A DNA stretch of 34,098 bases. It comes from Mycobacterium kyorinense. GTDB taxonomy: Bacteria; Actinomycetota; Actinomycetes; Mycobacteriales; Mycobacteriaceae. The notes beneath the pieces are model-generated. The model saw nothing but the letters and a program-made list of their open reading frames with translations, had not been told where the DNA came from and searched no databases. The stretch covers positions 1 through 34,098 of the forward strand of contig NZ_LQPE01000118.1 of NCBI RefSeq assembly GCF_002101735.1. The letters are read 5' to 3'. The translations under genes and the position numbers were made by a program. The stretch's first letter is position 1. The number at the start of each line of letters is the position of its first letter. Below, one piece after another: positions 9,869-21,460 of this stretch.

Positions 9869-11071
9869 CTACAGGCCGGCGCGCAGCTCCTGGCCGATGG
9901 TGGCGACCATCGCGTCCACCGCGAACTTCGGCTTGACGTTGACGGCCAGCGCTTCGCGGCACTCCAATACCGCCTCGATACAACGCAACAACCGCTCGGG
10001 CGGGGCGTGCGCGGCCATCGCCGCCACCCGGTCGGCCATATCGGGGTGGTTGGCCTGCACGCTGCGCGTGCCGGACGACACCAGCAGCGCGTCCCGGAAG
10101 TAGGTGGCCAAGTCGATCAACGCGCGGTCCAGCGCATCCCTCGACGCCCGCGTCTGCCGCGACTTCTGCCGTCGCTCAAGATCTCTGATCGCCCCGGTGG
10201 CGCCGCGCAAAGCGCTCGCCGTGCCTTTGCCGGTGCCGCCCGCACCCAGCGCCGTCCGCAGCTCTTCGGTTTCGGCCTCGTCGCGTTCGGCGGTCAGCAC
10301 CATGGCCTCGGCCTCGGCCGCCGCCACCAACTCCTCGGCGGCGGCGTAGGCGCGCGACGGCGTTGCCGCGTCGCGCGCCAGTCCCAAAGCCCGCTGCCGT
10401 CGCTCACGGGCCTCGGGGTCGGTGGCCAGCCGCCGCGCCCGGCCCACGTGGCCGCCGCTGACCGAAGCCGCCCAGTTGGCCGTCTCGGTATCCAGCCCGT
10501 CAGCCTCGACCAATACCTGCGCTATGGCCTCCGACGTGGGGGTGACCAGCGCGATGTGCCGGCAGCGGGAGCGCAGCGTGATCGCGATGTCCTCGGGGTC
10601 CACCGACGGCGCGCAGAGCAAGAACACCGTCGACGGCGGCGGTTCCTCGACGACCTTGAGCAACGCGTTCGCCGCGCCCTCGGTCAGCCGGTCGGCGTCC
10701 TCGATCAGCACGATCTGCCAGCGCCCGGTGCTGGGCCGCCGCGACGCGATCTGCACGATGGCCCGCATGTCGTCGACGCCGATCGACAGCCCCTCGGGAA
10801 TCACCCGACGCACGTCGGCGTGGGTGCCGGCCATCGTCGTCGTACACGCCCGGCACTGCCCGCAGCCCGGGACGCCATCGGAGGTGCACTGCAGCGCCGC
10901 CGCGAAGCACAACGCCGCCACCGACCGCCCTGATCCGGGCGGGCCGGTGATCAGCCAGGCATGCGACATGGCCGCGCTGTGAGGCGAATCACCGCGGGCG
11001 GCCTGGGCCGCCGCCACCAGCTCGGCTTCGACCGCCTGCTGGCCGACCAGCCGCGCAAATACCCCGGACAT
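9869..11071 (-). CDS. holB: DNA polymerase III subunit delta' (Rv3644c-like)
   Basis: This 400-residue AAA+ clamp-loader subunit contains the P-loop GPPGSGRS, a zinc-binding cysteine cluster (CTSDGVPGCGQCRAC), the Walker-B-like IEDADRLTEGAANALLKV and the family signature VEEPPPSTVFLLCAPS, then SRCRHIAL. It loads the sliding clamp at the replication fork with the DnaX and delta subunits. I chose the ATG at 11071 (MSGVFARLVGQQAVEAEL). A GTG at 11083 would add four residues. It is divergent from the adenylate cyclase, with almost no gap between starts, and sits just upstream of the oppositely transcribed rRNA-free tRNA-Thr region. Length and content are normal for mycobacteria. Confidence 0.93.
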   Translation of the reverse strand: MSGVFARLVGQQAVEAELVAAAQAARGDSPHSAAMSHAWLITGPPGSGRSVAALCFAAALQCTSDGVPGCGQCRACTTTMAGTHADVRRVIPEGLSIGVDDMRAIVQIASRRPSTGRWQIVLIEDADRLTEGAANALLKVVEEPPPSTVFLLCAPSVDPEDIAITLRSRCRHIALVTPTSEAIAQVLVEADGLDTETANWAASVSGGHVGRARRLATDPEARERRQRALGLARDAATPSRAYAAAEELVAAAEAEAMVLTAERDEAETEELRTALGAGGTGKGTASALRGATGAIRDLERRQKSRQTRASRDALDRALIDLATYFRDALLVSSGTRSVQANHPDMADRVAAMAAHAPPERLLRCIEAVLECREALAVNVKPKFAVDAMVATIGQELRAGL

Positions 11072-11085
11072 CACCGGCCACACTA

Positions 11086-12740
11086 GTGCCGGCCGCCGAC
11101 ACGCTTTTTGGCTACTTCTTCGTCCCCGCCGACCGATACGGTGGGTCCGTGAGCACGGCAGCGGAACTCCCTGGGCGGATCAGTGGATTCGTCCAGTGGG
11201 TGGTGCGTACCCCGTGGCCCGTGTTCTTACTGAGCGTCATCCAGGCCGACATCATCGGCGCGCTGTTCGTGTTCGGCTTCCTGCGCTACGGGTTGCCGTC
11301 CGAGGACCGCATCGAGCTACAGGATCTGCCGGGGGTCAATCTGGCGATCTTCGGGCTGGCGCTGGTGGTGCTGTTCGGCATCGGATCGTCGATAAGCGTG
11401 CGGCTGCTGCTGCCGGTGTTCCGCTGGCAGCGCCGCGACGGCATGTTCGCCGACACCGACCCTGCCACCACGGAACTGGCCCGTAGCCGCGCGCTGCGGA
11501 TGCCGTTCTATCGCGTGCTGATCAGCATGGGCTACTGGTCCGTGGGCGGCACAGTCTTCATCATCGCCAGCTGGCGGGAAACCAGCCACCTGGCGCCGGT
11601 GGCGGCCGTGGCCGTCGCCCTGGGCGCGGCCGCCACCGCGATCATCGGCTACCTGCAGTCCGAGCGGGTCCTGCGCCCGGTGGCCGTGGCCGCGCTGCGC
11701 GGCGGGCTGCCGGAAAGCATCAAGGCGCCCGGCGTAATCCTGCGGCAGCTGCTGACCTGGGCGCTGTCCACGGGTGTACCGCTGTTGGCCATCGTGCTGG
11801 CCGTGGTAGCCGACAAGGCATCGTTCCTGCACGCGCCGCCGGAGAGGCTGTTCAACCCGATCCTGTTGATGGCGCTAATCGCCTTGGTGATCGGGCTGAT
11901 CAGCACCCTGTTGGTGGCCATGTCGATCGCCGACCCGCTGCGCCAGCTGCGCTGGGCGCTCGGCGAGGTGCAGCACGGAAACTACAACGCGCACATGCAG
12001 ATTTACGACGCCAGCGAGCTGGGCCTGTTGCAGGCCGGATTCAACGACATGGTGCGCGACCTGGCCGAGCGGCAGCGGCTGCGCGACCTGTTCGGTCGCT
12101 ACGTGGGTGAAGACGTGGCGCGGCGCGCCCTGGAGCGTGGCACCGAGCTGGGCGGGCAGGAACGCGACGTCGCGGTGCTGTTCGTCGACATGGTGGGCTC
12201 CACCCAGCTGGCGGCGACCCGCCCGCCCGCCGAGGTCGTCAGCCTGCTCAACGAGTTCTTCCGGGTAGTGGTCGACACCGTCGGACGGCACGGCGGATTC
12301 GTCAACAAGTTCCAGGGCGACGCCGCGCTGGCGATCTTCGGCGCGCCGATCGAGCACCCGGACGCCTCCGGCGGCGCATTGGCGGCCGCGCGCGAGTTGC
12401 ACGACGCCCTGCTGCCGGTGCTGGGTTCGCTGGAGTTCGGCATCGGGGTGTCGGCCGGGCGGGCTATCGCCGGCCACATCGGCGCGCAGGCCCGTTTCGA
12501 ATACACCGTGATCGGCGACCCGGTCAACGAGGCCGCTCGGCTGACCGAGCTGGCCAAGCTGGAAGAGGGACACGTGCTCGCGTCGGCGATCGCGGTCAGC
12601 GGGGCGCTGGACGCCGAAGCGCTGTGCTGGGATGTCGGCGAAGTGGTCTCGCTGCGCGGCCGCACCGCGCCCACCCAGCTGGCAAGGCCACTGAATCTGG
12701 CTGCGCAGGAAGAGGTTTCCAGCGAGGCCAGCGAAATCAG

Positions 12741-12744
<4 letters not shown>
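11086..12744 (+). CDS. Membrane-bound class III adenylate cyclase with HAMP domain (Rv3645-like)
   Basis: This protein of 552 residues from the GTG at 11086 makes cAMP from ATP at the inner membrane. About six membrane helices span residues 45-280, a HAMP linker lies at about 277-330 (IADPLRQLRWALGEVQHGNY), and the cyclase catalytic domain runs from about 355 to 540. The catalytic set is complete: metal-binding Asp368 (LFVDMVGST) and Asp412, substrate-selecting Lys408 (FVNKFQGD) and Asp478, and transition-state Asn481 and Arg485 (GDPVNEAAR). In M. tuberculosis, Rv3645 is a major source of cAMP. A GTG at 11149 is an alternative start, with TACGGT six bases before it as a possible leaderless promoter. 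The gene is convergent with topA; both stops share one CTAG. Confidence 0.9.
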
Positions 12745-15515
<2,771 letters not shown>

Positions 15516-15646
15516 CTGTGCTTACGCTCACTTTCCATTTCCGGCCGCATCGCGTGCCGGTGCCCCCCTGTGGACAACTGACAATGTGACACCCGGGAAC
15601 GGGGCGACGCAAACCGACCCCCCGGTAATTGCCCTTCCAATGACCG

Positions 15647-16225
15647 CTAAACGTGCGGCCAGTTCGCTTTCGCCTCGACGGCGTCCGGTGGCTCTCCCAC
15701 ATTTTCTACCAGGCGCGATAGCCGGCGCCGGCCGCTGATCCGCAATGCCGGCCGGGCGCCGCGGGTACCGATCAGGGTGGGCGCGATCCCGACCCGCATC
15801 ATCGCCGACGCCAGCGGGGAATGGGTGTCCGGCGCGTGCGGGTCCAGCCCGAGCAGGTAGCGGTCGGCCTCCGGTGCCCCGGCGGCCAGCGTCCAGGCCC
15901 GCAGTTCGCGCGGCCCGGGCAGCCACAGCGGAGGCACCGTCTTGACCGCGCCGCGGGTCCAGTCGGCTGCGATCGCCCGCAGCCGGGCGTCCACCGCGGT
16001 CCGGACCAGCGGAGTGTCCTCGTCGGTGCGAGTGATCTCCGACACCAGGCCGGCGTCTTCGATCATCTCGGCCAGCGCCTCGGCCCGCCAAAGCTCCTCC
16101 ACCACCACCGACAGCCGGGCTCCGCCGCCGACAATCACGATCTGCCCGGCGGCGGCCAGCATCCCGGTGAGGTCGGTGACCGCGGGCGGCACCGACTCGG
16201 CGGAAAAGAAGGAGAGCTGGCTCAC
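15647..16225 (-). CDS. Conserved mycobacterial protein of unknown function, Rv3647c-like
   Basis: This is a 192-residue protein from the GTG at 16225, which gives VSQLSFFSAES and the length I recall for Rv3647c; a longer ATG at 16249 would add eight residues and run into the terminator. It has no membrane segment or recognisable catalytic motif. The middle contains AAGQIVIVGGGARLSVVVEE, which might be a nucleotide-binding-like beta-alpha segment, followed by a Trp/Leu-rich region (VPPLWLPGPRELRAWTL). It lies between topA and cspA on the same strand, with 131 bases to topA. Conserved order beside topA suggests a housekeeping or nucleic-acid role, but that is only association. Confidence 0.75.
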   Translation of the reverse strand: MSQLSFFSAESVPPAVTDLTGMLAAAGQIVIVGGGARLSVVVEELWRAEALAEMIEDAGLVSEITRTDEDTPLVRTAVDARLRAIAADWTRGAVKTVPPLWLPGPRELRAWTLAAGAPEADRYLLGLDPHAPDTHSPLASAMMRVGIAPTLIGTRGARPALRISGRRRLSRLVENVGEPPDAVEAKANWPHV

Positions 16226-16250
16226 GTCACCGACAGTAAGCCGCCGCACA

Positions 16251-16299
16251 CGAAAACCCCCCGGCGGAACCCGGTAGGGCGCCGCGCGGGGGGTTTCGC
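16251..16299 (-). terminator. Strong hairpin terminator after cspA
   Basis: The arms CGAAAACCCCCCGGCGG (from 16251) and GCCGCGCGGGGGGTTTCG (to 16298) pair almost perfectly around a short loop. On the minus strand the stem closes with TTTT, so it should end cspA messages just after the gene and keep them from running into the Rv3647c-like gene. Confidence 0.75.
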
Positions 16300-16309
16300 C
16301 AGAAGTTGC

Positions 16310-16513
16310 TCAGATGGAGCGGACGCCGGTGGCCTGGGGCCCCTTGGGGCTTTGGCCGACCTCGAACTCCACTCGCTGGTTCTCCTCAAGGGTGCGGAAT
16401 CCCGATCCCTGGATTTCCGTGTAGTGGACAAACACGTCGGCCGAACCGTCCTCGGGGGCGATGAAACCAAACCCCTTCTCCGCGTTGAACCACTTCACAG
16501 TTCCCTGTGGCAT
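16310..16513 (-). CDS. cspA: Cold-shock protein, CspA family
   Basis: This 67-residue single cold-shock domain starts [18 protein letters not shown], with RNP1 (KGFGFI), and has RNP2 as VFVHY at residues 28-32. It binds single-stranded RNA and DNA as a chaperone in the cytoplasm. A purine-rich AAAGGAAAG lies about nine to seventeen bases before the ATG. The length is standard for actinobacterial CspA, and no insertion or loss is seen. The gene is followed by a strong hairpin terminator, so it is probably transcribed alone. It corresponds to Rv3648c in order. About 270 bases separate it from the divergent helicase start, leaving room for a long structured leader, but I see no specific cold-box motif. 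Confidence 0.96.
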   Translation of the reverse strand: MPQGTVKWFNAEKGFGFIAPEDGSADVFVHYTEIQGSGFRTLEENQRVEFEVGQSPKGPQATGVRSI

Positions 16514-16784
16514 TTCTCGATCTTTCCTTTACTACTGGGTGCGGTGCACCGCCTTTCGGTGCCCCGGGCCTGCTGTGACCGCCATACCTCGCGGAGTCGC
16601 CGGAACTTCACCCGAGCTGAAACTCGCAGGAACCGCGGCCGCAACGTTGATCCTGCGAAAGTTTGACACGAACACAGAAGCTGCGACCGCACATCAGTCA
16701 ATCATGTTCATCGCGTCGACGACAGCCTGCGGTGATCAATTCAGTGAACAATTGCATTACGAGGTGGATATGGAGGGGTGCCAG

Positions 16785-19091
16785 GTGACGTTCGGCAGCG
16801 AGCTGCTTGCCGTTGCGGTCGCCGGCAGCGGGCCGGGTGAGCAGCCCCTGCGCCACGTCGCCGAACTGCCGCCTCGTGAGAGCCGGACCCGCCCGTGGCC
16901 CGCGTGGGCCGAGTCCGACGTGGTCGGCGCGTTCACCGAGCGCGGCATCGGCGCACCGTGGTCGCATCAGGTCGACGCCGCCGAGCTCGCCCACGCCGGA
17001 CGCCACGTGGTGATCAGCACCGGCACTGCGTCGGGCAAATCGCTGGCCTACCAACTTCCGATCCTGTGCGCGCTGGCGACCGATCCGCGGGCCCGGGCGC
17101 TGTACCTGTCGCCCACCAAGGCGCTGGGCCACGACCAACTGCGCGCCGCCCATGCGCTGACCGCGGCAACACCGCGGCTGGCCGACGTGGCGCCGAGCGC
17201 CTACGACGGCGACAGTCCGGCCGAGGTACGCCGTTTTGCGCGGGAACGGTCCCGGTGGTTGTTCTCCAACCCGGACATGATCCATTTGTCGATGCTGCGC
17301 AACCACGCCCGCTGGGCGGTGTTCCTGCGCTACCTCCGCTATCTGGTTGTCGACGAATGCCATTACTACCGTGGCGTTTTCGGCTCCAATGTGGCGATGG
17401 TGCTGCGCCGCTTGTTGCGCCTGTGCGCGCGTTATTCCGGGTCGCCGACGGTGATCTTCGCCAGTGCGACGACGGCCTCGCCCGGCGCGACGGCCGCCGA
17501 GCTGATCGGTGCGCCGGTGACCGAAATCACCGAGGACGGCTCGCCGCAGGGCGGGCGCACGGTGGCGTTGTGGGAACCGCCCCTGCGCGACGACCTGACC
17601 GGCGAAAACGGCGCCCCGGTGCGGCGCTCCGCCGGCGCCGAGGCGGCGCGGGTGATGGCGGACCTGATCGCCGAGGGCGCACGGACTTTGACGTTCGTGC
17701 GGTCGCGCCGCGGCGCGGAGCTGACCGCGCTGGGTGCCCGCGCGCGCCTGGACGACATCGCTCCGGAGCTAAGCGAGCAGGTGGCGTCATATCGCGCGGG
17801 TTATCTGCCCGAGGACCGCAGCGCGCTCGAACACGCCCTGGCCGACGGGCGGTTGCGCGGCCTGGCCACCACCAACGCGCTGGAGTTGGGCATGGACATC
17901 GCCGGATTGGATGCGGTGGTGCTGGCCGGCTTTCCCGGCACGGTCACCTCGTTCTGGCAGCAGGCCGGCCGATCGGGGCGGCGCGGCCAGGGCGCGCTGA
18001 TCGTGCTGATCGCCCGCGACGATCCACTCGACACCTATCTGGTCCATCACCCGGCGGCGTTGTTGGACAAGCCGATCGAGCGGGTGGTGATCGACCCGGC
18101 CAACCCGTACATTCTGGGGCCGCAATTACTGTGCGCGGCAACCGAATTGCCGCTCGACGAGGCCGAGGTCCGGGAGCTGGGGGCCGAGCAGGTCGCGGAC
18201 TCGCTGGTGGACGACGGGCTGCTGCGACGCCGGTCCGGCAAGTACTACCCCGCGCCGGGCCTGGATCCGCATCCTGCCGTGGACATCCGCGGGCCGACGG
18301 GTGGGCAGATCGTGATCGTCGAAACCGAGACCGGGCGGTTGCTGGGGACGGCCGGCGTCGGCCAGGCACCGGCCTCGGTGCACCCCGGGGCGGTGTACCT
18401 GCACCAAGGCGAGAGCTACGTCGTCGACTCGCTGGACTTCGACGAGGGGATGGCGTTCGTCCACGCCGAGGATCCTGGATATGCCACGTTTGCGCGAGAA
18501 CTCACCGACATTGCGGTCACCGGCCCCGGTGAGCGAGTGGTGTTCGGTGCGGTGACGCTGGGCCTGGTACCGGTCACGGTCACCAGCAGGGTCGTCGGCT
18601 ACCTGCGCCGGCGGCTGTCCGGCGAGGTGATCGACTTCATCGAGCTGGACATGCCGACGCAAACGTTGGCCACCACCGCTGTGATGTACACCATCACCCC
18701 GGAAGCCCTGGAGCGCAACGGGATCGACGCGCCGCAAATACCGGGATCGCTGCACGCCGCCGAGCATGCCGCGATCGGCCTGCTCCCGCTGGTGGCCAGT
18801 TGCGACCGCGGCGACATCGGCGGGCTGTCCACCGCGGTGGGCCCGGAGCGCGACGGACTACCCAGCGTGTTCGTCTACGACGGCTACCCGGGCGGGGCCG
18901 GCTTCGCCGAACGCGGCTTCCGACAGGTCCGCACGTGGCTGGGGGCCACGGCCGCGGCCATCGAGTCGTGCGAATGCACGTTTGGATGCCCGTCGTGCGT
19001 GCAGTCGCCGAAATGCGGCAGCGGTAATCAACCGCTGGACAAGGCGGGCGCTGTGCGCGTGTTGCGCCTGGTACTCGCGGAACTCGCATGA
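16785..19091 (+). CDS. sftH: DEAD/DEAH-type superfamily 2 helicase with C-terminal DUF1998 (SftH/MrfA-like)
   Basis: This 768-residue DNA-dependent ATPase and helicase has the Q-motif glutamine in WSHQVDA (residue 62), motif I GTASGKS with Lys85, motif II DECH at 190-193, motif III ASATTASP and motif VI QQAGRSGRRGQG. The C-terminal DUF1998 region carries a four-cysteine cluster (CECTFGCPSCVQSPKCG). From memory, M. smegmatis SftH defines this clade as a 3'-5' translocase, and Bacillus MrfA (YprA) of the same clade works in repair of mitomycin damage. The GTG at 16785 was chosen because GGAGGGG lies about eight bases upstream and the length matches Rv3649 (about 771). An in-frame ATG at 16770 would overlap that ribosome-binding site. 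Confidence 0.92.
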   Translation: MTFGSELLAVAVAGSGPGEQPLRHVAELPPRESRTRPWPAWAESDVVGAFTERGIGAPWSHQVDAAELAHAGRHVVISTGTASGKSLAYQLPILCALATDPRARALYLSPTKALGHDQLRAAHALTAATPRLADVAPSAYDGDSPAEVRRFARERSRWLFSNPDMIHLSMLRNHARWAVFLRYLRYLVVDECHYYRGVFGSNVAMVLRRLLRLCARYSGSPTVIFASATTASPGATAAELIGAPVTEITEDGSPQGGRTVALWEPPLRDDLTGENGAPVRRSAGAEAARVMADLIAEGARTLTFVRSRRGAELTALGARARLDDIAPELSEQVASYRAGYLPEDRSALEHALADGRLRGLATTNALELGMDIAGLDAVVLAGFPGTVTSFWQQAGRSGRRGQGALIVLIARDDPLDTYLVHHPAALLDKPIERVVIDPANPYILGPQLLCAATELPLDEAEVRELGAEQVADSLVDDGLLRRRSGKYYPAPGLDPHPAVDIRGPTGGQIVIVETETGRLLGTAGVGQAPASVHPGAVYLHQGESYVVDSLDFDEGMAFVHAEDPGYATFARELTDIAVTGPGERVVFGAVTLGLVPVTVTSRVVGYLRRRLSGEVIDFIELDMPTQTLATTAVMYTITPEALERNGIDAPQIPGSLHAAEHAAIGLLPLVASCDRGDIGGLSTAVGPERDGLPSVFVYDGYPGGAGFAERGFRQVRTWLGATAAAIESCECTFGCPSCVQSPKCGSGNQPLDKAGAVRVLRLVLAELA

Positions 19092-19309
19092 CGACCGACC
19101 CCTCGACGGTCGACATGGCGGCACGATAAACGGCCGGACAACGCGAGCCGTTCTCAATCCCGGTGGGGCGCAGCAGCAAAATACCCGGCGAAAGGCGTCG
19201 TATGCAACTCGCGTGCCAACGTGTCGTCGTCGCATACGAATTGACACAAGTCAAACCGTGCCCGATCCGACGGCGCGGCAAACGAGCTAATACCCACAGG
19301 TCCCGTCGG

Positions 19310-19315
19310 TAAAAT
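19310..19315 (+). promoter_or_regulatory. Candidate -10 element for leaderless start at 19323
   Basis: TAAAAT matches the TANNNT -10 consensus and lies seven bases before the ATG at 19323, the spacing expected for a leaderless message. No Shine-Dalgarno is present. If real, the promoter of the old Rv3651-like gene now drives the fusion frame behind it. The 230-base gap between the helicase and this point holds no gene; in H37Rv, I recall PE33 here. Confidence 0.4.
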
Positions 19316-19322
19316 CTCGGTC

Positions 19323-19485
19323 ATGGCCCACGACTGGCTGCTGGTCGAAACGCTGGGCGACGAACCGGCCGTGGTGGCGCTTGGGCGTCAGCTCAGGAAT
19401 CTGGTACCCATCACCGCGTTTCTGCGACGAAATCCACACCTTGCCGCGATCCGCACCGCGATTGCGGAATCGGCGCAGACTAGCG
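19323..19485 (+). pseudogene. N-terminal remnant of an Rv3651-like gene
   Basis: The first about 54 residues (MAHDWLLVETLGDEPAVVAL, then LVPITAFLRRNPHL and AIRTAIAESAQTS) look to me like the start of Rv3651, a conserved mycobacterial protein of about 345 residues that follows the helicase and PE33 in H37Rv. After that, similarity stops and the frame continues as unrelated sequence. About 85 per cent of the gene is missing. The coordinates of the break are approximate, because they depend on recalled sequence. The remnant keeps its own likely promoter and start codon. Confidence 0.6.
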
Positions 19486-20123
19486 CTTTCGCGCTGCGGC
19501 GATACCATCGGCCCATGTCGGACTTGCCGCCCGGCCGCTATTCGCAGATCCTCGTCGGTCACGTGTGGCCGTCCGGCTCGAATCTGGCGATCGTCGCCAA
19601 CGCCTCGGCCGACTGCGGCAACGTCGCGGCGGCCTACCAGGATCTGCGAGACCGGCTGTGCCAGGCCCGCTTTGGGCCACTCGCCGACCAGGTCGGCGTG
19701 ACCGCCGACGACGTGCACGATGCGTTCCGGCGCGGCGAGGACCATGCCCACAGCATCGCGGAGAAAAACGAGATCAAAAGGGCGGCTTTCGATTCCGCGC
19801 ACGCCGCGGTGCGCGAGCTGCGCGCGGAACTCACCAGTATCGCCGCGGACGGTGACAGCCGGATCAGGCACATCGAGGGCGGTAAAGATTCCTCGGCGGC
19901 CAAGCTCGACGAGCTCGTCGACGTGGTGCTGGACTGTCAGAGCCGGGCCAGTGCCAAGGCCGCGATGTACGGTCAGGACATCCTCGACGCGGTCCAAAAG
20001 GTGCTCGACGCCGAGGGTATCGACCAATCCGCTCGCCTGTTCGCCGCGGCGCGCGGGATCGACGCCGTTTTCACGCCGCCGACCGGTGATCAGGTGGCCG
20101 CACTCTTGCACCGGCCGGCATGA
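19323..20123 (+). CDS. Fusion frame: Rv3651-like start joined to a helical, possibly ESX-associated protein (own start at 19515)
   Basis: The open frame gives 266 residues, but it looks like two genes. Residues 1-54 are an Rv3651-like remnant. From the ATG at 19515 (residue 65, MSDLPPGRYSQ) a separate 202-residue protein begins. That protein has WPSGSNLAIVANAS, then long amphipathic helices rich in Ala, Glu and Arg (IAEKNEIKRAAFDSAHAAV), and a C-terminal GQDILDAVQKVLDAEGI. This reminds me of DUF4226-type mycobacterial proteins found near type VII secretion or PE/PPE genes, but the family call is tentative. The stop overlaps the next gene start as ATGA, implying a coupled pair. Whether translation begins at 19323 or 19515 decides if a chimera is made; no good ribosome-binding site precedes 19515. 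Confidence 0.65.
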   Translation: MAHDWLLVETLGDEPAVVALGRQLRNLVPITAFLRRNPHLAAIRTAIAESAQTSAFALRRYHRPMSDLPPGRYSQILVGHVWPSGSNLAIVANASADCGNVAAAYQDLRDRLCQARFGPLADQVGVTADDVHDAFRRGEDHAHSIAEKNEIKRAAFDSAHAAVRELRAELTSIAADGDSRIRHIEGGKDSSAAKLDELVDVVLDCQSRASAKAAMYGQDILDAVQKVLDAEGIDQSARLFAAARGIDAVFTPPTGDQVAALLHRPA

Positions 20124-20950
20124 CGCCCGAGTTGCGCGCCTCGCCTGCGGGTTACGCCGCAGCGGCCGCGGCGAATACGCCCCCGCCACCCATACCCCCG
20201 ACCGCCGTCCCCGACCCCGGCTCGATCGTCGACAACCTGCTGGCAACGTTGGGCACCGCGGCCAATCTCGGTGTCCCGTCCGACTTCGCCGACGCACTGG
20301 CCGGCCAGGAGGAGCGCGACCTCAAAGCCACCGACGCCGCCGCCAAATTCCCCGCCAGTGAAGGCGATTCGGCCGCCCAGCTGGCAGCGGTCCCACAGCT
20401 GGCGTCCGGCATCGCCGGCGCAATTGCCGGGGCGCTCGGCGGCGCACTGCAGCCGCTGAGCCAAGCCCCGCAACAGGCCGCCCAGGCCGGCCAGCAGGCC
20501 ATGCAAATGGGCATGAGCGGCCTGCAGGGCAACGCCGCTGCGGACAGCGAAATAGCACCCGACGAAACGTTCGACGATATGGACGAATTACCCAGCTGCG
20601 ATAGCGGTTTCGGCGGCGGATTCGACGCCACAGTGCCAACGGCGGTGCTCGGACCGCCGCCGGCCCCGTCCGCCAGTACGGTCCCCGCGCCGTCGCAGAC
20701 CGTGCCGGTGGCGCCCCTGCCGCCCGAGCCCTCGACCGCGAGGAGCGGAACAGGCGCCGTGCCGATGATGCCCCCGGCCACCTTGCCCGGTGCACGCGGT
20801 GTACCCGGCGAGCTGAAACCCGACACCAAACGCGTCGTCGTTCCCACCGTGCGCAACGGCGATCCCGTGCACGGGCGCATCGCCACACCGCTGCCCGAGG
20901 TGACAAAACGAGTGGCGGCCAGGACGATCACCAGCAGCACCGAGCACTAG
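20120..20950 (+). CDS. Ala/Pro-rich protein coupled to the upstream helical protein, possible T7SS accessory or substrate
   Basis: This 276-residue protein of unknown function starts within the stop of the preceding gene (ATGA). Residues 15-35 are proline-rich (TPPPPIPPTAVPDPG). Residues 35-135 form an Ala/Gln-rich helical region with LASGIAGAIAGALGGALQ and PQQAAQAGQQAMQMG. An acidic stretch around 145-160 (DETFDDMDELPSCD) follows, then a disordered Pro/Ala/Thr tail of about 110 residues ending in basic segments. No signal peptide or clear membrane helix is visible. The pattern of helical hairpin plus disordered Pro-rich tail resembles Esp-type proteins of ESX systems. That is resemblance of composition, not a recognised family. 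It should be co-translated with its partner. Confidence 0.65.
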   Translation: MTPELRASPAGYAAAAAANTPPPPIPPTAVPDPGSIVDNLLATLGTAANLGVPSDFADALAGQEERDLKATDAAAKFPASEGDSAAQLAAVPQLASGIAGAIAGALGGALQPLSQAPQQAAQAGQQAMQMGMSGLQGNAAADSEIAPDETFDDMDELPSCDSGFGGGFDATVPTAVLGPPPAPSASTVPAPSQTVPVAPLPPEPSTARSGTGAVPMMPPATLPGARGVPGELKPDTKRVVVPTVRNGDPVHGRIATPLPEVTKRVAARTITSSTEH

Positions 20951-20977
20951 CACCGGCGGCGTGGTCATACTGGGCGC

Positions 20978-21460
20978 ATGGCGGTCATCGTCCGAAGGCT
21001 GTTCGGTATCGGCAAGCTGCCCGCCGACGTGCGTGCAGAGGTCGAAGCCGAAGGACTGATCTATCTCGCCGACTATGTCGCGATCACCCGGCGATTCAGC
21101 GGCGCCATCCCGGGTCTGCGGTCGGCCCACAGCGTCGCCAGCTACGTCGGCTCCCTGGTGCTGACCTCGCAGCGGGTGCTGGCCACCCTGTCGTCGCTGC
21201 CGAAGCTGGCCGGTCCCACCGTCGACGTCCGCTGGGACGCGCCGCAGACCGGGCCGGCGACCGCGGAACTCTCGCCGACGGGTCTGCAGGTCGAGCTGGA
21301 CGTCGGGCGGGTGGATCCGGCGTTCAACGGGCAGCTGTCGCTACACTACAAGGCCGTAATCCCCGGCGATGTGCTGACCGGTTTGCCCCGCCGATCATTG
21401 GCTTTCGAGATGCCGCCGGAGTACGTGTTCCGCGCGGTCGGCGTCACCTACCGGCCGTAG
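20978..21460 (+). CDS. Conserved protein of unknown function, 160 residues
   Basis: This 160-residue protein starts at the ATG at 20978 (MAVIVRRLFGIGKLPADVRA). It has no membrane helix or catalytic motif that I recognise. The first half is basic and predicted mixed; the second half looks beta-rich (LQVELDVGRVDPAFNGQLSL, then AVIPGDVLTGLP). Size and content might match Rv0307c of H37Rv, which would fit its position next to the BluB and sulfatase genes, but I cannot confirm this. The last 13 bases overlap the end of a convergent GerW-like gene. It is 27 bases after the Ala/Pro-rich gene on the same strand, so it could share a transcript although the functions look unrelated. Confidence 0.7.
   Translation: MAVIVRRLFGIGKLPADVRAEVEAEGLIYLADYVAITRRFSGAIPGLRSAHSVASYVGSLVLTSQRVLATLSSLPKLAGPTVDVRWDAPQTGPATAELSPTGLQVELDVGRVDPAFNGQLSLHYKAVIPGDVLTGLPRRSLAFEMPPEYVFRAVGVTYRP

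Noticed and set aside
16895..18532. 545-codon frame inside the helicase gene
   Set aside because: It is the second frame of the helicase gene, with Arg/Gly/Ala-rich text and no motifs, while the helicase frame carries all SF2 motifs.
19092..19322. PE33-like gene expected between helicase and Rv3651
   Set aside because: No PE-type N-terminus or open frame of suitable length is present in the 231 bases, so the gene is absent here.
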